Source of the DNA: Xiphydria camelus
Taxonomy: Eukaryota > Arthropoda > Insecta > Hymenoptera > Xiphydriidae
Direction of reading: 5' to 3'
DNA: 64,000 nucleotides
Assembly: GCA_963678675.1 (NCBI GenBank)
Contig: OY783196.1
Location: 18,966,138 to 19,030,137 of the forward strand
How positions within the stretch are numbered: the stretch's first letter is position 1; every line of letters begins with the position of its first letter. The position numbers and the translations under genes are program-made. A model generated the notes under the pieces. That model ran no database searches and was not told where the DNA came from. It worked only from the letters and a program-made list of their open reading frames with translations. Shown one piece after another: positions 1-12,500 of the stretch.

Positions 1-3000
1 ACTCTTTACTTCTCTCGGCCTCCCGCGTTTTACGACTCCTTCGACACGACGAAGGCTCTCATCTCCTTCCTAGACTTTCCACGTCGCCGACGGGGACGAC
101 GACGATTCTCGATCCCGCGTTCGACTTCCGACCGGCGGTCCGCGGGCCTCGCACTCGGCGCGGGGACTTCGACGATCTCGCGATCTGCTTTGGTCGCGAC
201 AACGACGGGGAAGAAGAGGTCCGGCTCGCCTCGAGCGGAGCCAAAGTCCGAGTCGGAAGATCGTCGCTCTAACAACCACTGGCGGTGAGCAAATCGTAGC
301 GCGGCTTTTTTTGTCCCTCGTAAAAATCTTGTCGACCACACCGAAACTCGAATAATCGTAAAAGTGGACTGAAAACCGGCAGGAAGTAGGCTGGTGAGTT
401 CCCGAAGCCGCGTGCAGTCGGTGGACCCGTCAAAATCAATTAGCCTCTCCTCGTTTCTTTCTTCTCCCTGCTCCTCGAGGAGTCGCTCGCCCGCCGCTTA
501 TTAGAAGTTGTAAAAATTCGGTACGACGCGCGGTCCGAGTCCGATCGGGAGGAGGAGGTCCCCCCCTGGCGCGCGAAACGGGTCTCCGGGAGGGGACGCG
601 TCGCGTCCGCGCCGCGCGCGAACTCCCTCGCCTTTCCCTCGTAATCGCGCGTGGTGCGCACCGTTGGAAAGTCGCGAAATTTCGCGATTCACACCGCGGG
701 GAAGACGGTGCGGCGAAGGATCGGTAAATAAGGCTGCGCGCGGTTATGAATTGTATGATATCCGAGAGTCACGCCCCTGCAGCGACTGAATAATATTGAA
801 GCGCGTATGGTATATGTGGGGGCGCGCGTTGTATCCGGTCTGCGCTTTAGTATGCAGGCGGAGTGCGGATGTGGTAGGTGCCTGTGAGGAGGGGCAGCTT
901 CCGATTCTGATTTATTGGAATCCTCCACTTCCGATATTTTACGATTCTTGCACGTAAGCGTCGGGGCGGAGGACGAGAGGGGGGCGAGACGGCCAAGCTT
1001 CGTCGTTGACGCGTGTCAGCGCGCGAGGGCGACGATGAACGCGACGACGAAACGTTGCTTACGAGCGATTATCGCTTCGAGTCGGAGTTTAACGCATACG
1101 CAGTTCGACGATCCGTGTTCGCGATCGCGGTTTAGACGCAGATTCCACTCGAGTTATCGTTCGGACCAACGAACGACGTTTCGATTACTCGAGATGTTCT
1201 CATTCATTGACTGCTGATTGCGAAGACCGGCCTTGATGCTACGCTATCATTGCGCGCCACCGCGGCGAACGCTCGGAAGGAAAAATCGGAACGTCTCGCG
1301 TCGATCGCCGTTTCCTCGAGTTCCACGAAAGGACTCCTTCGAGGTTCACCCCGCGCGACGAGTGATAAGGAACACGTCGTTCCCCTCGCGCCGACCGGTC
1401 CGCGCACCACCGAACGATACCGAGACCTTCGAGATGACGTCAGTGGACCACACCAGACAGTGTGTCGCCTCGGCTCGGCATATCAGCGTCCGCACCTGCA
1501 CGCCTTCGAAGCGTCGCGTCTCTCGGCGTTCTCCCAGGATGAGATGGAGGAGAGATCCGGCGGATATCGGGTTATGCGCTGACTTAGAAAACATCGGTAT
1601 CGAGTATCGCGGGGCGATGACGTAACGACCGCGTCTTCGACGCCGTTGGCCCACTGATATAAACCCTACGCGCGCTCGGGAGGGCGGCGAGGAACGAGCA
1701 GAGACATCGACCAAGAGTCGGCCACGACGAGGAAGGGAAGAGAAGCGCGTAGACTAACTGGCTCGCGCTCGTGCGTTCGTTTGCGTGCTCCCGAAACGCA
1801 CAGGTGTCCCCGTGCCTACACGTCACGTGGTGACGACTGGGAACGCGTGTTTTGAATCTAATGACCCGACTCGGATGCGAGGACGGTCTAGAGTTCAGAA
1901 CCTCCTCCTTCTCGTACGTATACGTACGTTACATAAATTAGAAACTGGCTCAAAACTGCTAGCGTTGCCTGAAAAGCGGATTTTCAGCGCTAGACCGTGG
2001 TTTCGTCCGTCGAGAGAAAATCACCTCCCTCTTTCGGCTCCGCTCTGAGCGCCGAATCCGATCGTCGCTGCGAGAGGACCCCGAAGAACGCCTCGTTCCG
2101 CCTCGTTGGGCGCTACGCGATCGGCGAACGTCTCTATTGCCGTTTCGGTTTTCCCCGATATCGTCATCGCGTCAGTCGATTCTACAATTCGCTCCGATTT
2201 ATTTTCTCAATTATTAACGTCGTCTTCGTTGAGCTCGGTTTACACGAGTTCCGACTACAGATTGATCGTAATTGCCCGCGCCTCGATCGAACGGCCCACG
2301 GCTACGGTCAGCCCCCCGTCGCCCCCGCAGAAATTTCGCTTTCACGCAGACACGCGGTTTCGCACCCGAGCCGCATCGACACCAGTGGCCAAATTCGCCG
2401 AGAGACGCAACACCGAAGGCGGCGGATCAAAACGGTGACGTATTACCGATTCCCGGTGCGTTTCGACGATCTATCAGCCACGCAGGTATGTCGCGGGCCT
2501 GCAGTGATAGATACCTACGGCTGATTAATGAACGTGTGTCCGAGTGCCCGGCCTTCCCTCTATGGTGGGGATGGCGAAGAACGTTCGCCTACTTCCGGCG
2601 GACACGTACACACCCACGGAGAGGTACACACCGGCTCGGCTTTGGGCGCGAAGTGTACCGGGCCGCGGAGCACGGCTCCGTCGCACACGTACGTGCGCGC
2701 GAACACATTGTCAATCGAACGGAATCGAAAGTCGAATAGGTACATACGCACGTACGTACGACGTCGCGTATATTTCCCTCTCTCTCTCTATCTCTCACCC
2801 ATCCGTCTCGCACACATCCATTTCCGAAATCGACGCGTCGATGTATGCGACGAGAAGAACGGGTAATTGATCATTCAGCGTGGACCGCATATGCGTATAG
2901 CGTTGACTAACTGCAAATTGGACCTGTTAACGGGGAACGCGTAGGTAGTCGACTGGTTTAGCGAGTCGAGTCGAAGAACTCGGATACGCGAGAGAGAGAA

Positions 3001-4242
3001 AAAATGAGCGAGTTTCTGTTATTGTTTGACCGGTGCTAAGTGACTCGGTTTTTGCCAGTTGCGGTTCGAGTACCCGAGTCGGATGAAAACGAAACGAAAA
3101 GAAGCGGTGATACGGAGTTGGGTTGACACATCTTCTCGTTATACTTTCGCGAAACGTATCGCAACTGCGGCTATAACGAGTGCTTAAGCTCAAGGATAAT
3201 TATACTTAGTTATCGCAATGATGTTAGCGGGGCTCGGTAAGTTTCGGCAATTGTTTGTTTCTCAGGCTTTTCTGGTCCGGTGTTGCTTTCACGCTTTCTT
3301 CCGGTGAAGACAGAAGCAGGTGGTAGGTGTATACGCCTTGCTCGAGAACAGGGACAAGAGTTTCGTCACCGACGAAAATTAAATCTACGCTCAAGCGCGA
3401 CGAAAAAATCGCCGATTCAACTCCGATTTTATTTCAATCGAACACGAATCCCCGGCTAGTAAAATCGACCTTTTCCCACCGTCTGCAGCGCGTAAACGTT
3501 CTCGCTCCGGTAACGAAGAAGCGCGTGCGAATTGTTCGCGATCTCTTTCGAAGGATCGTCGGACTCGTCGCACCACGATCAATGTCCGTCTCACCGGAAG
3601 TACTGCCATAACTGCCTTCCGCTCGAGCGCCTCGCCCCCTCCCTTCCAATCCGCGCGCGCCTTACACTCACGCCAGTAATTATCGTCCCATTGATGAGGT
3701 TGCTCTCCTACCCGGAGTTCGCACCGCGTATCGATTTCCTACGCGAAAACTCGGCCGTTCTCGGCGCCCCGTCGTCATCGGTGCCCGAGTTATTTACACG
3801 CATAGCGGCTGAGAAACGGACGTTCGGAGATTTCCTTCCGCCTTCCGCGACGACAACGACGCGCGTGACCGGGAAGCGATCCCTGGCGCGACTTCTTTTC
3901 GAGCGAATTCTCGCTACGAGCTTTGTGAATAATTTATCGCGGTTTTCCCCCTCAAATATTTCAGACTTCCTACGCGTCATTTCAATTGGCCGATAAAGCA
4001 AACACGTCTGTCATCGTTACTCGATATAATTCTATTCTAATGCAACGAAATTGGCTGAACGAGACGAGACATCTTTACGTCTCCGATGCATCTTTAGCGA
4101 GAGAAACGTCGACCGTTTTTCCTCGTTTCTTGATTAAGTTTATGAAGGGACGATCGCGTGGCTCGTCACGTTATCACTGTATCCGACCGAAAGGCGAATT
4201 CCTGTGAGCGATGTTGTTTTCCGAAAATTAAGAGACACTCAC
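1..4242. other. CpG-rich stretch without a supported gene
   Basis: GC- and CpG-rich sequence in which open frames occur in many phases on both strands, giving Arg/Ser/Pro-rich translations typical of frame shadows. I see no exon with convincing splice borders. The secreted-protein gene that starts at 4,724 on the minus strand must continue in this direction, so one of its later exons could lie here or to the left of the window. The sequence directly after its second exon gives an early in-frame stop when the nearest AG is used as acceptor, so the next exon is not adjacent. A TATA-like string lies near 1,656-1,664 without a clear initiator. Confidence 0.5.
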
Positions 4243-4724
4243 ATAATCATCGCGAAAGAGCTCCGCGTGCATCTTCGCCGTTTTCGCCTGGACGAGTATC
4301 TGGTGGAGCAGATTCGAGTTCTGGATCTCCTGCACGTCACCCGAGTCACTATCCATGACGAGGCCGCACGGGTTCACCCACTTCGGGGGCGCCTTCAATC
4401 GTCTGTCCTCTAGAGTCATCGTCGGGGCGCCGTGTACCGATACTACCAGCAGAGTCACCAGAAGGCTGCCTAGCCCTGAAATCAAATGGTAAGTATTTAA
4501 TAAACTTCGTTCGAATGTTGATATCAAAATGACCGGAATGGAAATAGATGGATACGAGACGCAGGGAGATGCGTTGCTGATCGGTATATTTCCGTGGCGA
4601 GCATTTTAAAATGTACCTTTTGAACAAAGAATGCTCAACCAAGTTCCGAATTGCAGCTGAAGTCGTTTGACTTTCTTCGCTCAATATTACGCTTCGAATA
4701 TCGCTTACCGCGCTCTCGACGCAT
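4243..4724 (-). CDS. 5' part of a secreted-protein gene (two coding exons, 3' part not found)
   Basis: Coding exon 1 is 4,724-4,709 (ATG CGT CGA GAG CGC G), followed by a GTAAGC donor. The intron is 4,708-4,476 and ends in a pyrimidine-rich TTTCAG. Exon 2 is 4,475-4,243 and ends at a GTGAGT donor after a complete TAT codon. The phases match: one base of a Gly codon in exon 1, two in exon 2. The joined start has a basic n-region (MRRERG), a hydrophobic core (LLVTLLVVSV) and a small-residue cleavage site (HG-A), an ideal signal peptide, so the product is probably secreted. The mature part begins APTMTLEDRR, contains a single Cys in KWVNPCG near residue 41, and ends in a stretch that could be amphipathic helix (LLHQILVQAKTAKMHAELF). 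I recognise no family; a small helical hormone or cytokine-like protein would fit but is a guess. The remaining exons lie toward position 1 or outside the window. Confidence 0.6.
4476..4708 (-). other. Intron of the secreted-protein gene
   Basis: A 233-bp interval with a GTAAGC donor and a pyrimidine-rich TTTGATTTCAG acceptor on the minus strand, in phase 1. It interrupts the coding sequence inside the signal peptide, six codons after the ATG. Confidence 0.55.
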
Positions 4725-7700
4725 AGGTGCGGGAAGAAAAGACACGAGGATCACACATTTTGAAACGATTCGCATCGGGCGGCAAGACGAGAATGCAAAA
4801 GAAACGTCGAGAAGCGTCTGAACGAAAACGTAATTCGGGGACGAAGTATAAGTATAGCCGGGAGGTGAGTCCCCGCTTCCGGGTGGTCACGCGCGTCTCG
4901 AACGCTTCATCAATAGTTGTAAAGGAGGATCCAGATCGAGACCGTCTTATGATCATCCGGCAGTTTCGGCCCGTTTCGCGAATTACGTCGCCACGAATTC
5001 CGTGGCCGGTTATCGCGTTATTCCGCCTGTTACGACCCATGATGAGGGCCTTGGCGGACCCCAGCGACAACCGCTCCAATCCCGCGCGCCCCCCGATCAC
5101 GTTAGACGACGTGTAACCGCCGCGGCGCGGATCGTGCACACTGCTATACGTGTCTCGTATAAGTTCCGCGGCACTTTCGATATTACTTTTCACTGTTACG
5201 AGTGACGGACGCCCTGAATAATACCGCGCGATGATCGTCCTGCTCTCCATATCATCAGACGGATGGTTAAATGAGATATTTATGAACCGAGGTGCCGATC
5301 GATCGATCGATCGCGAGGCTCTCTCGTCCGGCTTACGATGCGAAGCCGAACAATGAAAATCGTCGTGTCACGAAGGTGTTAACAGATTTAACCTAAACGT
5401 GTGCAGCGCTACGCACGACGCGCGCACCGTCCGTCTCCCTTTCCCCCCACTTTCCATATCTTCCTCCCTTTACAACGGGAGGTCGAGCGGAGGCAGGGAG
5501 ACACCTCGGACACTTTACGCATATTAACCAACTGGTGGCTCTTAAGAGGCTCCTTCATGGGCGCGGTAAGCGCAATTTAACGCGCGCGCGCGCGCCCGAG
5601 ACTTCGCATCGAGAAGTTCGATCGAAAACACGGCGCACGTGTGACATCCGTTTAAGGATGTTTCGACGTCGTCGTCGCGGGACGAGGAATATCGACACCA
5701 GCGGCTGAGAGAGAGAGAGACGCGAGAAGGAGTCGGACGAGGCGAAGAGCTTCGAGGGGGAATGCGGTCCACGCGGCTAAGGGTGGCTGTGTGCGGCTTG
5801 CTGGCCGGCCGCCACGGGACATCTGTCCGGGCGATCTGCTCGTTAAACGAACGGATCCCGCGCAGTCGGTTTCGAAAGCGAGAACCAACAGTACCGATCA
5901 TCGGCGTGATCGACGACCGGCCGCCGCGGCTGGACTTCCGAAGAGACGCGTGCTGTAACGCGACGGATTCGGGAAAATCCCAGCCAAATAGCCGAGTATT
6001 GCGAGTCCGATCGAATGTGCACGGCGACGCGAAACGACGGGACGTACACGTACACACACTCACGCGCGCTCGCAGTGTCGACCGTGCCGCGTCGGAGAGA
6101 AAGGAAGGGCACGAAGCGACGGAGCTAATTAATTTCTAGGCCTGACTGAGCTTCACCTCCTCGACCTACGCGATAGATGTATTTATAGATATATTTATAA
6201 GAAAATTCGCGGAACATCGCCCGCTGAAATTGGTCTCCGGCGACTCGCGATCGACGCGCCGCGCGCGCGCGCGCGCGAACCGTATATCCTTCTATTTCAG
6301 TCCCTCGCCCTCGTCGATTCGAAGTCGCGCGAAGCGGGTCGCGGGGCCGCGGCTCCTCGCATTTCCCATGGTCACAAAGAAGGAAGAGCGCGGCGGAGGG
6401 CTCTCCGAGAGTCGTCGGTGGACCGCGATTCTCGGGCCTACCTCAACGACTGCGGGGCCCGGTCGTGGTCGACGTTCCAGTGAAATTCCTGAGAACCCGC
6501 GGCGCACGGGAAAAAAGTTACGCGCGCGCACCGGGAGCCGCGGCACGACCCGGCATCGCATCGCATCTCGCGCTGAGGGCAAGAAGACGGGGAAAAATGC
6601 GGTAATGGTGCACTGTCCTCGCATTGCTCGCGACAATTATACCCCATTATATGCCCTCCCCGCCCGTGCCCGTACGCCCGGACGGGACCGTCTTGCGTTG
6701 CGGTAGGTCGCGTACACAGCACACGTTCGCCGATTTATTATAGGCCGCTTCGGTGGCTCGTCGCCTATATAGAGGCGCGTTTCTTCGCGGGTCTCGCCGC
6801 GCGCGCGCCTCGGTTTTCTGAGCTTTTCTGCGCTGCTTGCGCCGCGGGTGCGTCTGGCGAGTATGACCCGCTGCAGCGCGCGCTAGCGATTCTCTACGAT
6901 CATCTCGCTGAAACTATTAGCGGTAGACCGAGCCAGCCGGTCGGACGGCACGACCGAGTAGCTCACTGGGCGCGGGGAGAGGAGGAGCTGAATGAATCAA
7001 CCACCTGTAGTACGCAGCGCGTTCGCGTAAGCTCAACAGGTGGCCCCGCGTCACCCGCGCAAGGGAGCGTTCACGAATTACGCAACATCGGAGGATGGGC
7101 ATTGGGGGTTGGTCCGCATTACGATGCGTACCGTGGGGATCTCGGCTACTCGCCGCGTGGCATACATATATGTATATTCTCGAAGAGGAAAGGTGCACGC
7201 GTGAAAAGCATTATATTTGTTCTAGTTTTCGAAAAGACTATAAGTTTGAAGGAAAATGATACGTGATACGGGAGAGCTGTCTCGTACGAATACGGAGAAT
7301 AGAGAGGTTTGAAAGATGGAAAAATAAACGTGACATAATTGTCGAGCGCTCCCTGATAACGTCACTGAAAGAATCATAGTTCTTCAATGACGAGAAATCT
7401 ACTCAAGTTCTACGCAAGAGCAGTCCTTTCGGGGCGAAAGGATTTTTCCGAGAGCGAAATAAAAGGAGACGAGAGACGTTCGACTTTCTGAGCGCACGGG
7501 CCGACAACTGGAGGAAGGACCGTTACAAAGATGACTAATAGATACGTTCTTTCGCACTTCCGTATATGTATGCAACGCGACCACGAGAACCCAGCGTCGC
7601 GATCGCGAGGGGTTCGCGAAAAGAATTCTCTCGATCACATCGCGATTCTCGTCGGATGTTTCGCGACTCGTTATCGAGGCAGTGTGCGGGGCAAGTACGC

Positions 7701-9359
7701 ACGGGGAAGGGAACTCGAAGTGGCGCGAATAACTATCCCGAGCGCCTGCAGCAACGCGGTCCATTCGGTCGGGGCGCGGTAACGAAACGGCAGCAGTCAT
7801 AAATTATGGAAAACTCAGAACGACCGCTGCCTCGGATCGTTTCCCCGTCATTACCTCCTCTTTTTGCCGATTTCGCCGCCGCGGCGAATACGTGCGGCCG
7901 CCGCTCGATCCGAAGACAAACTGCACGCGCGGTACAACGATCCGCGAAGACCGAACGGTGAGCGCGGCCGCGTGTGCGAGATTATGAATATCGGCGTGAA
8001 CACATACAGGGGAACGCGTCCGAAAGTGTGATCCCACGCGTGCGCGGATCGGCGTATCGCGGGATCGCAGCGGCGAGTCGTAATGCACAAATTGGCCGCG
8101 ACTTATGGGTAACTATTGAACGATTAACCCCCCGACTGCCGATCTGGGGAGTCGCTGAGCAGCTAATGGACTTTCGGATATCGTGAGCAATTAGTGGTCG
8201 ATCGTTGTCGCACGACCGATCGTCGATATATACGCGTGTATCGCTGCGCTAAAGGCATAAGAGCGAAAACGCTTTCAGTAGCGCCCGCTTTAACTGCGAT
8301 TATCTCGTTATCTGTACACTTTTGACTCGCATTGCTATATACCTTTTTTGTAGCCGAAGAAGAAATCTTCAAAAAAGATCTACACGACTTTAGGCGAAAA
8401 GTTCACAGATTGCTGGATAAACTCGATCGAAGCGGAGGATCCCCCTTCGCGTGGGATTCGCGCGAGATTTACGAGGGAACGGATCCTTTCACCACATTTC
8501 TTTCGCTTTCGCGAATTCTCGTCCGCGAAGGAGCACCGCGACGAGCCGTCACGGCGCACAGCGAAGTTTATGTCGACCCGCGCGGTCTCGCGCTGGAGAA
8601 AAATCGAAAGGCGCTTTACCGCGATCACACAGAGAAATTGCTTCCAGGTTAGCGGCGGCGGTAATGCATTTATAAACGTCACTCGTACCCTCCGGTAATG
8701 GGCGGCCGCGTCTCGTTGCGCGCGGCCTCGCCTCCCGTATTTATATATATCGTCCAAAGTGAAACAAACAACCAACAATCGACGGAGAACAAAAAGCGTC
8801 TCCGCGGATCGCGCGCGAGATCTCGCCGGAGTCGCGCTCCCGCCGAATTGGGTAATCCGCGGTACCGATGCGCGGTAGCCTACATTTCGTTCCGCGAAAC
8901 GCGATCCTCCTCCGGGAATGTCGATCTTCGTGTATTGATCGTCTCGCGCCGCTCGAACACCGACACGCACGGTGTGAGCGCGGGCATTTCCCGCTGACGG
9001 ATATCACGCGCGCGTACGTCGCGCGAAGCGATCGTATCGGCACGTGCGTAGCGAGCGCAGACGCAACGCGGGCCGCACTTTTCACGGGCGCGCGGCAGTC
9101 GTGACGCAACGGTTCGATAGTCCGGGCGCGCGATCAGCTGTCAACGCGAAAGCGTGCGATCTCCCGCGCCATTGATACATAATATCGTAACGGATAGACG
9201 ATGATGCCGAACCGGACATGCCACGCGAGCGACTCTCATCTCCTGACGCAACGATTCGCAATCGATTCCTCCGGCACGCAAATAACGGGGAGTACCTATT
9301 AATCGTCGACCGAGCGGACAAACGTACGCCGGGAGAATCAACGGGGCGAGAGAGAGGGC

Positions 9360-9397
<38 letters not shown>

Positions 9398-9437
9398 AGA
9401 GACTGCGTATAGTAGGTACTCTCAGCTGCTGCAGATC
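4725..9437. other. CpG-rich non-coding stretch with short simple repeats
   Basis: I can support no gene here. It contains an (ATCG)n run near 5,297-5,314 and alternating CG runs at 5,581-5,594 and 6,257-6,277, which have Z-DNA potential. It ends in a (GA)n tract followed by a G run at 9,363-9,398. Long open frames here occur on both strands at once and read as Arg/Ser-rich shadows. Confidence 0.5.
9363..9398. repeat. (GA)n microsatellite with G run
   Basis: Uninterrupted GA dinucleotides followed by about eight G. It lies about 40 bp before the palindromic element at 9,438. No LINE 3' end abuts it, unlike the GA tracts at 16.9, 17.2, 20.8 and 22.1 kb. Confidence 0.9.
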
Positions 9438-9590
9438 ACTCTCTTAATCTAAATCAGTGAGAATCAGTGAAAAGTCGGCGAGATCCAGTGAATAGAAGGT
9501 TACTGAAAAGACAGTAACCTTATATTCACTGGATTTCAGCGCCTATACACTGATTCTCAGTTATCTTTACCGATTCAGATGAAAAGAGTA
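9438..9590. mobile_element. Palindromic MITE, copy 1 of a two-copy family
   Basis: About 150 bp that folds back on itself. The left end reads CTCTTAATCTAAATCAGTGA and the right end, reverse-complemented, CTCTTTTCATCTGAATCGGT. The centre is a perfect hairpin, AAGGTTACTG and CAGTAACCTT around a six-base loop. The second copy at 59,631-59,775 shares the ends, the internal CAGTGAAAAGTCG-type segment and the central AACCTTATATTCA. No coding capacity; the mobilising transposase family is unknown. Confidence 0.65.
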
Positions 9591-12500
9591 GTCGTTGCGA
9601 CTTATTATCGTCCATCTTCGTATATACTCGTTTGCATATGGAGAACTTACTCAGCCACGTGGTGGTGAATCTTCTTATCCCTCTATTAGAACTACATCGC
9701 CCGAAACACGGATCACATCGAACATTTCTCCCGTGAACAGTCCGCGAGCGATTCCTCGTTTGAAATATATCGAAATCTCGATGATCGACGTCTCGCACCA
9801 TCGACTTTGTCCTGCCGGTCGTGGTGGTTGTGGCGGCGGGGATGGCGGTCGTCGTCGTCGTCGTCGTCGTCTTCGCGGAGAACGACGACGACGAAATATT
9901 GGCACATTGAGCGGAGAATCGACGGTCGAGAACCCGGTGGGACGTGGTCCTCTGATCACGGGTGAGAATGGCCTCCATCGTCGTCGTCGCTCGACGATCG
10001 CGGGCGATCACTGCATACTCCTCGGGTCGGTCAATCGTCATCGCATCTCACACTTTATCACTCGTCGATAGGTACGGTATATTAATTGAACGCTCCCCTA
10101 TACTCGGCCTCTTCTCACGCGTACACGTGCATAAGCGTATCCGCGACGCGCTTATCTCCGCGTGTACCTATGTACGCATACATACACAATACACACGTCA
10201 GGCGTGTACGCGCGCGTATCTCTTTCGCGTGTACGATCAGCGCGGCAACGGTCGAAGAGCAATAACTCCCGCAAGAGTGCGGGGATCTATCTATACGTAT
10301 GCTTTTCACTGCTCCGTAAACACGAAGCGACCACGGCACTCAAAAACTGTCTGCACAGAATCACAATCCGTTTGGCACTGGTCCCGGCACACGCGATGCA
10401 CTGATTCTTATACGGGGGGGTGAGAGAGGGGGGAGGTGGGGGTGAGGTTGGAGGGAGAGGGCACACACAACACGACCAAGGTCCGCACCGTAAGGGTGGT
10501 CGCGTCCTTTTCTCTCTTTCTCCCTCTGTCGTTTTCTCTTTCTCCTCTCTCCGTTTCACTCCTCCGACTTGCTCGTCGTCTCGAGGAAGATCGTACCCTA
10601 CCGAGTGACAGGAGGTGACTGAGTCGACCAAGAGTGGTGAGTGAGTATCACCTCTATGTCCGAGTTACGGAGGTATATAGCGAGCAAGGAGGAAGGTAGG
10701 TAGGCAGGCAGGCAGGCAGCCGGGCAGGCGGTCAGGCAGGCACAGGCGCTCGTCGTCGTGTTATAGTAGGAGTGAACCTGCGGAAGGAATGGAAGTGGAA
10801 GGTGGACTTCTGTCCGTCTGTCTCATATGCCCGGAGTGACTGTGAGTGTATGGTACTAGGCGCTCGGCCGACCGGTGCCTATATAAGATTGTTGAGGCTC
10901 CGAAGCACGTGGCCCGCACCCCGCTTTGGGCCAATCCTTACCCCCACCCCCGTGCCGGATGGCTTGGTTACTTACCTCTTCCCTCCACCGACGGCTCTTC
11001 GCCGGCTCATTCATAACTCCCCGCGAGCGCCCGGCCTCCCCACCATGCAGCGTCCCCCACCGGAGTGTCCAATCCTGCGAAGACTCTCGGCTCCTCGCTC
11101 GCTCGTCCGCGCGACGTCTGACGCCCGCTGCCGGTGGCGCTCTCCGACGCTCCGCCGCACTTCGCTCGCAGGTGCATCGCCGACGACGTGCACGCGTCGC
11201 TTCGAGAGTCCTCGGCAACCTGGGGAGTCCCTGCGGACTGCTCTCGGGGATCCATCTCTCGGAGGTGGAGCGCTCGCTCCGCTTTGCGATGCTTCCTCAT
11301 CGTCGTCGGCGTGCGATCGACACCCGAGGATCCGTCGTCTTCCCTCGTTTTCACTTTACACGACGAGGTGATTGTCTTCTCCCCGGCGGCGAGATGAGAT
11401 AATGACTCCCGAGGAGCGCGACGTTCACGGAGAGGATCTCCGGCGAAATCTCTTCAGTTTCGGGACGATCGTCGAGCATCCTCGAAGAAGCGAGACGACA
11501 CCGAGGTTCAATGACCGCGGAACGTGCGTACAAAGGCTCCGATGCGAACGGATTACGAGTGTTCGATAGAGTGGGCATCCGATGAGGAATTGTCGACGAC
11601 CTCGCTGCTCGATGCGTCTCTTTAACGACACACAATGCAGCCAGATCGGACGGTCGAACTTTCTCATTTAATCGGTCTTTCGAATTACGGACCAGATTAT
11701 CGTCCTTCGTGGATTCGTAAGTCGATCGTGCGTTCCGTATGATACGCGGTGATACGCGGTTCAACCTATAGAAGAGCGATCGCATTCGGAGCAGCCGCAA
11801 ACCGTTCGATCGTCGCTCGTTTTGACTTTTATGGAAACTTCGGTAAACATGTTATTATTCCCCGGATCACGCGCTCCATCGCGAACGCGTTTGGCGTCAG
11901 TCTAACGTAACCGCTTTAGACAAAATATCGCAGGTTCGTTCCCGTCGATGCACAACGAGCAGCTGAAGCTCTCTGTCGCAGATGCGATTTCGGGTACGAA
12001 CGGATCTCGCGACCCTCGAGGGGGAGGGGAAAAGTCACCCGGTGCAAGATGCAACCGGCGACCCATGCATTGAGGACGAATAATTGTTCGCGAACCAACT
12101 GCGACGCGTTTGTTTCATTTAGACTGCGGTTCAGCTTTGTGGGCTCCGCTCAGGAGCTCGAAATATTTCAATCTCGCCTCTCTTATGCACCGCGTCTTCC
12201 CGCGCTCATCGCGAGACATGTGCGCGAATTAAGTTTACATCCGATGCGGTCGTACAACGCGATGTAAATTGCAGTAGCGATGTACTTTTTCGCATATCCG
12301 TTTATAGAGCAGATGAACGACACTTCCGGAAATAACATTCACGAAAACTCGGTCCCTTCGATTCTCTCGCAACTTCCTCGTGAGAAATATCCTGTCGTCC
12401 GACAGGAAGCGTGCTTACCGCGCGCAGTGACGTAGCTACATATTAAAGATGACGATATTACTTCAAGATCGAAAGAACGCGTGACGCACACTGTTATCAC

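Noticed and set aside
9526..10041. 171-codon minus-strand ORF with a poly-Thr run
   Set aside because: The Thr run is an (ACG)n repeat, the frame runs into the palindromic MITE at 9,438-9,590, and there are no splice or promoter signals. The opposite strand is open too.
10772..11371. 199-codon plus-strand ORF
   Set aside because: Pro/Arg/Ser-rich, in GC-rich DNA with overlapping open frames on both strands; no domain or splice context.
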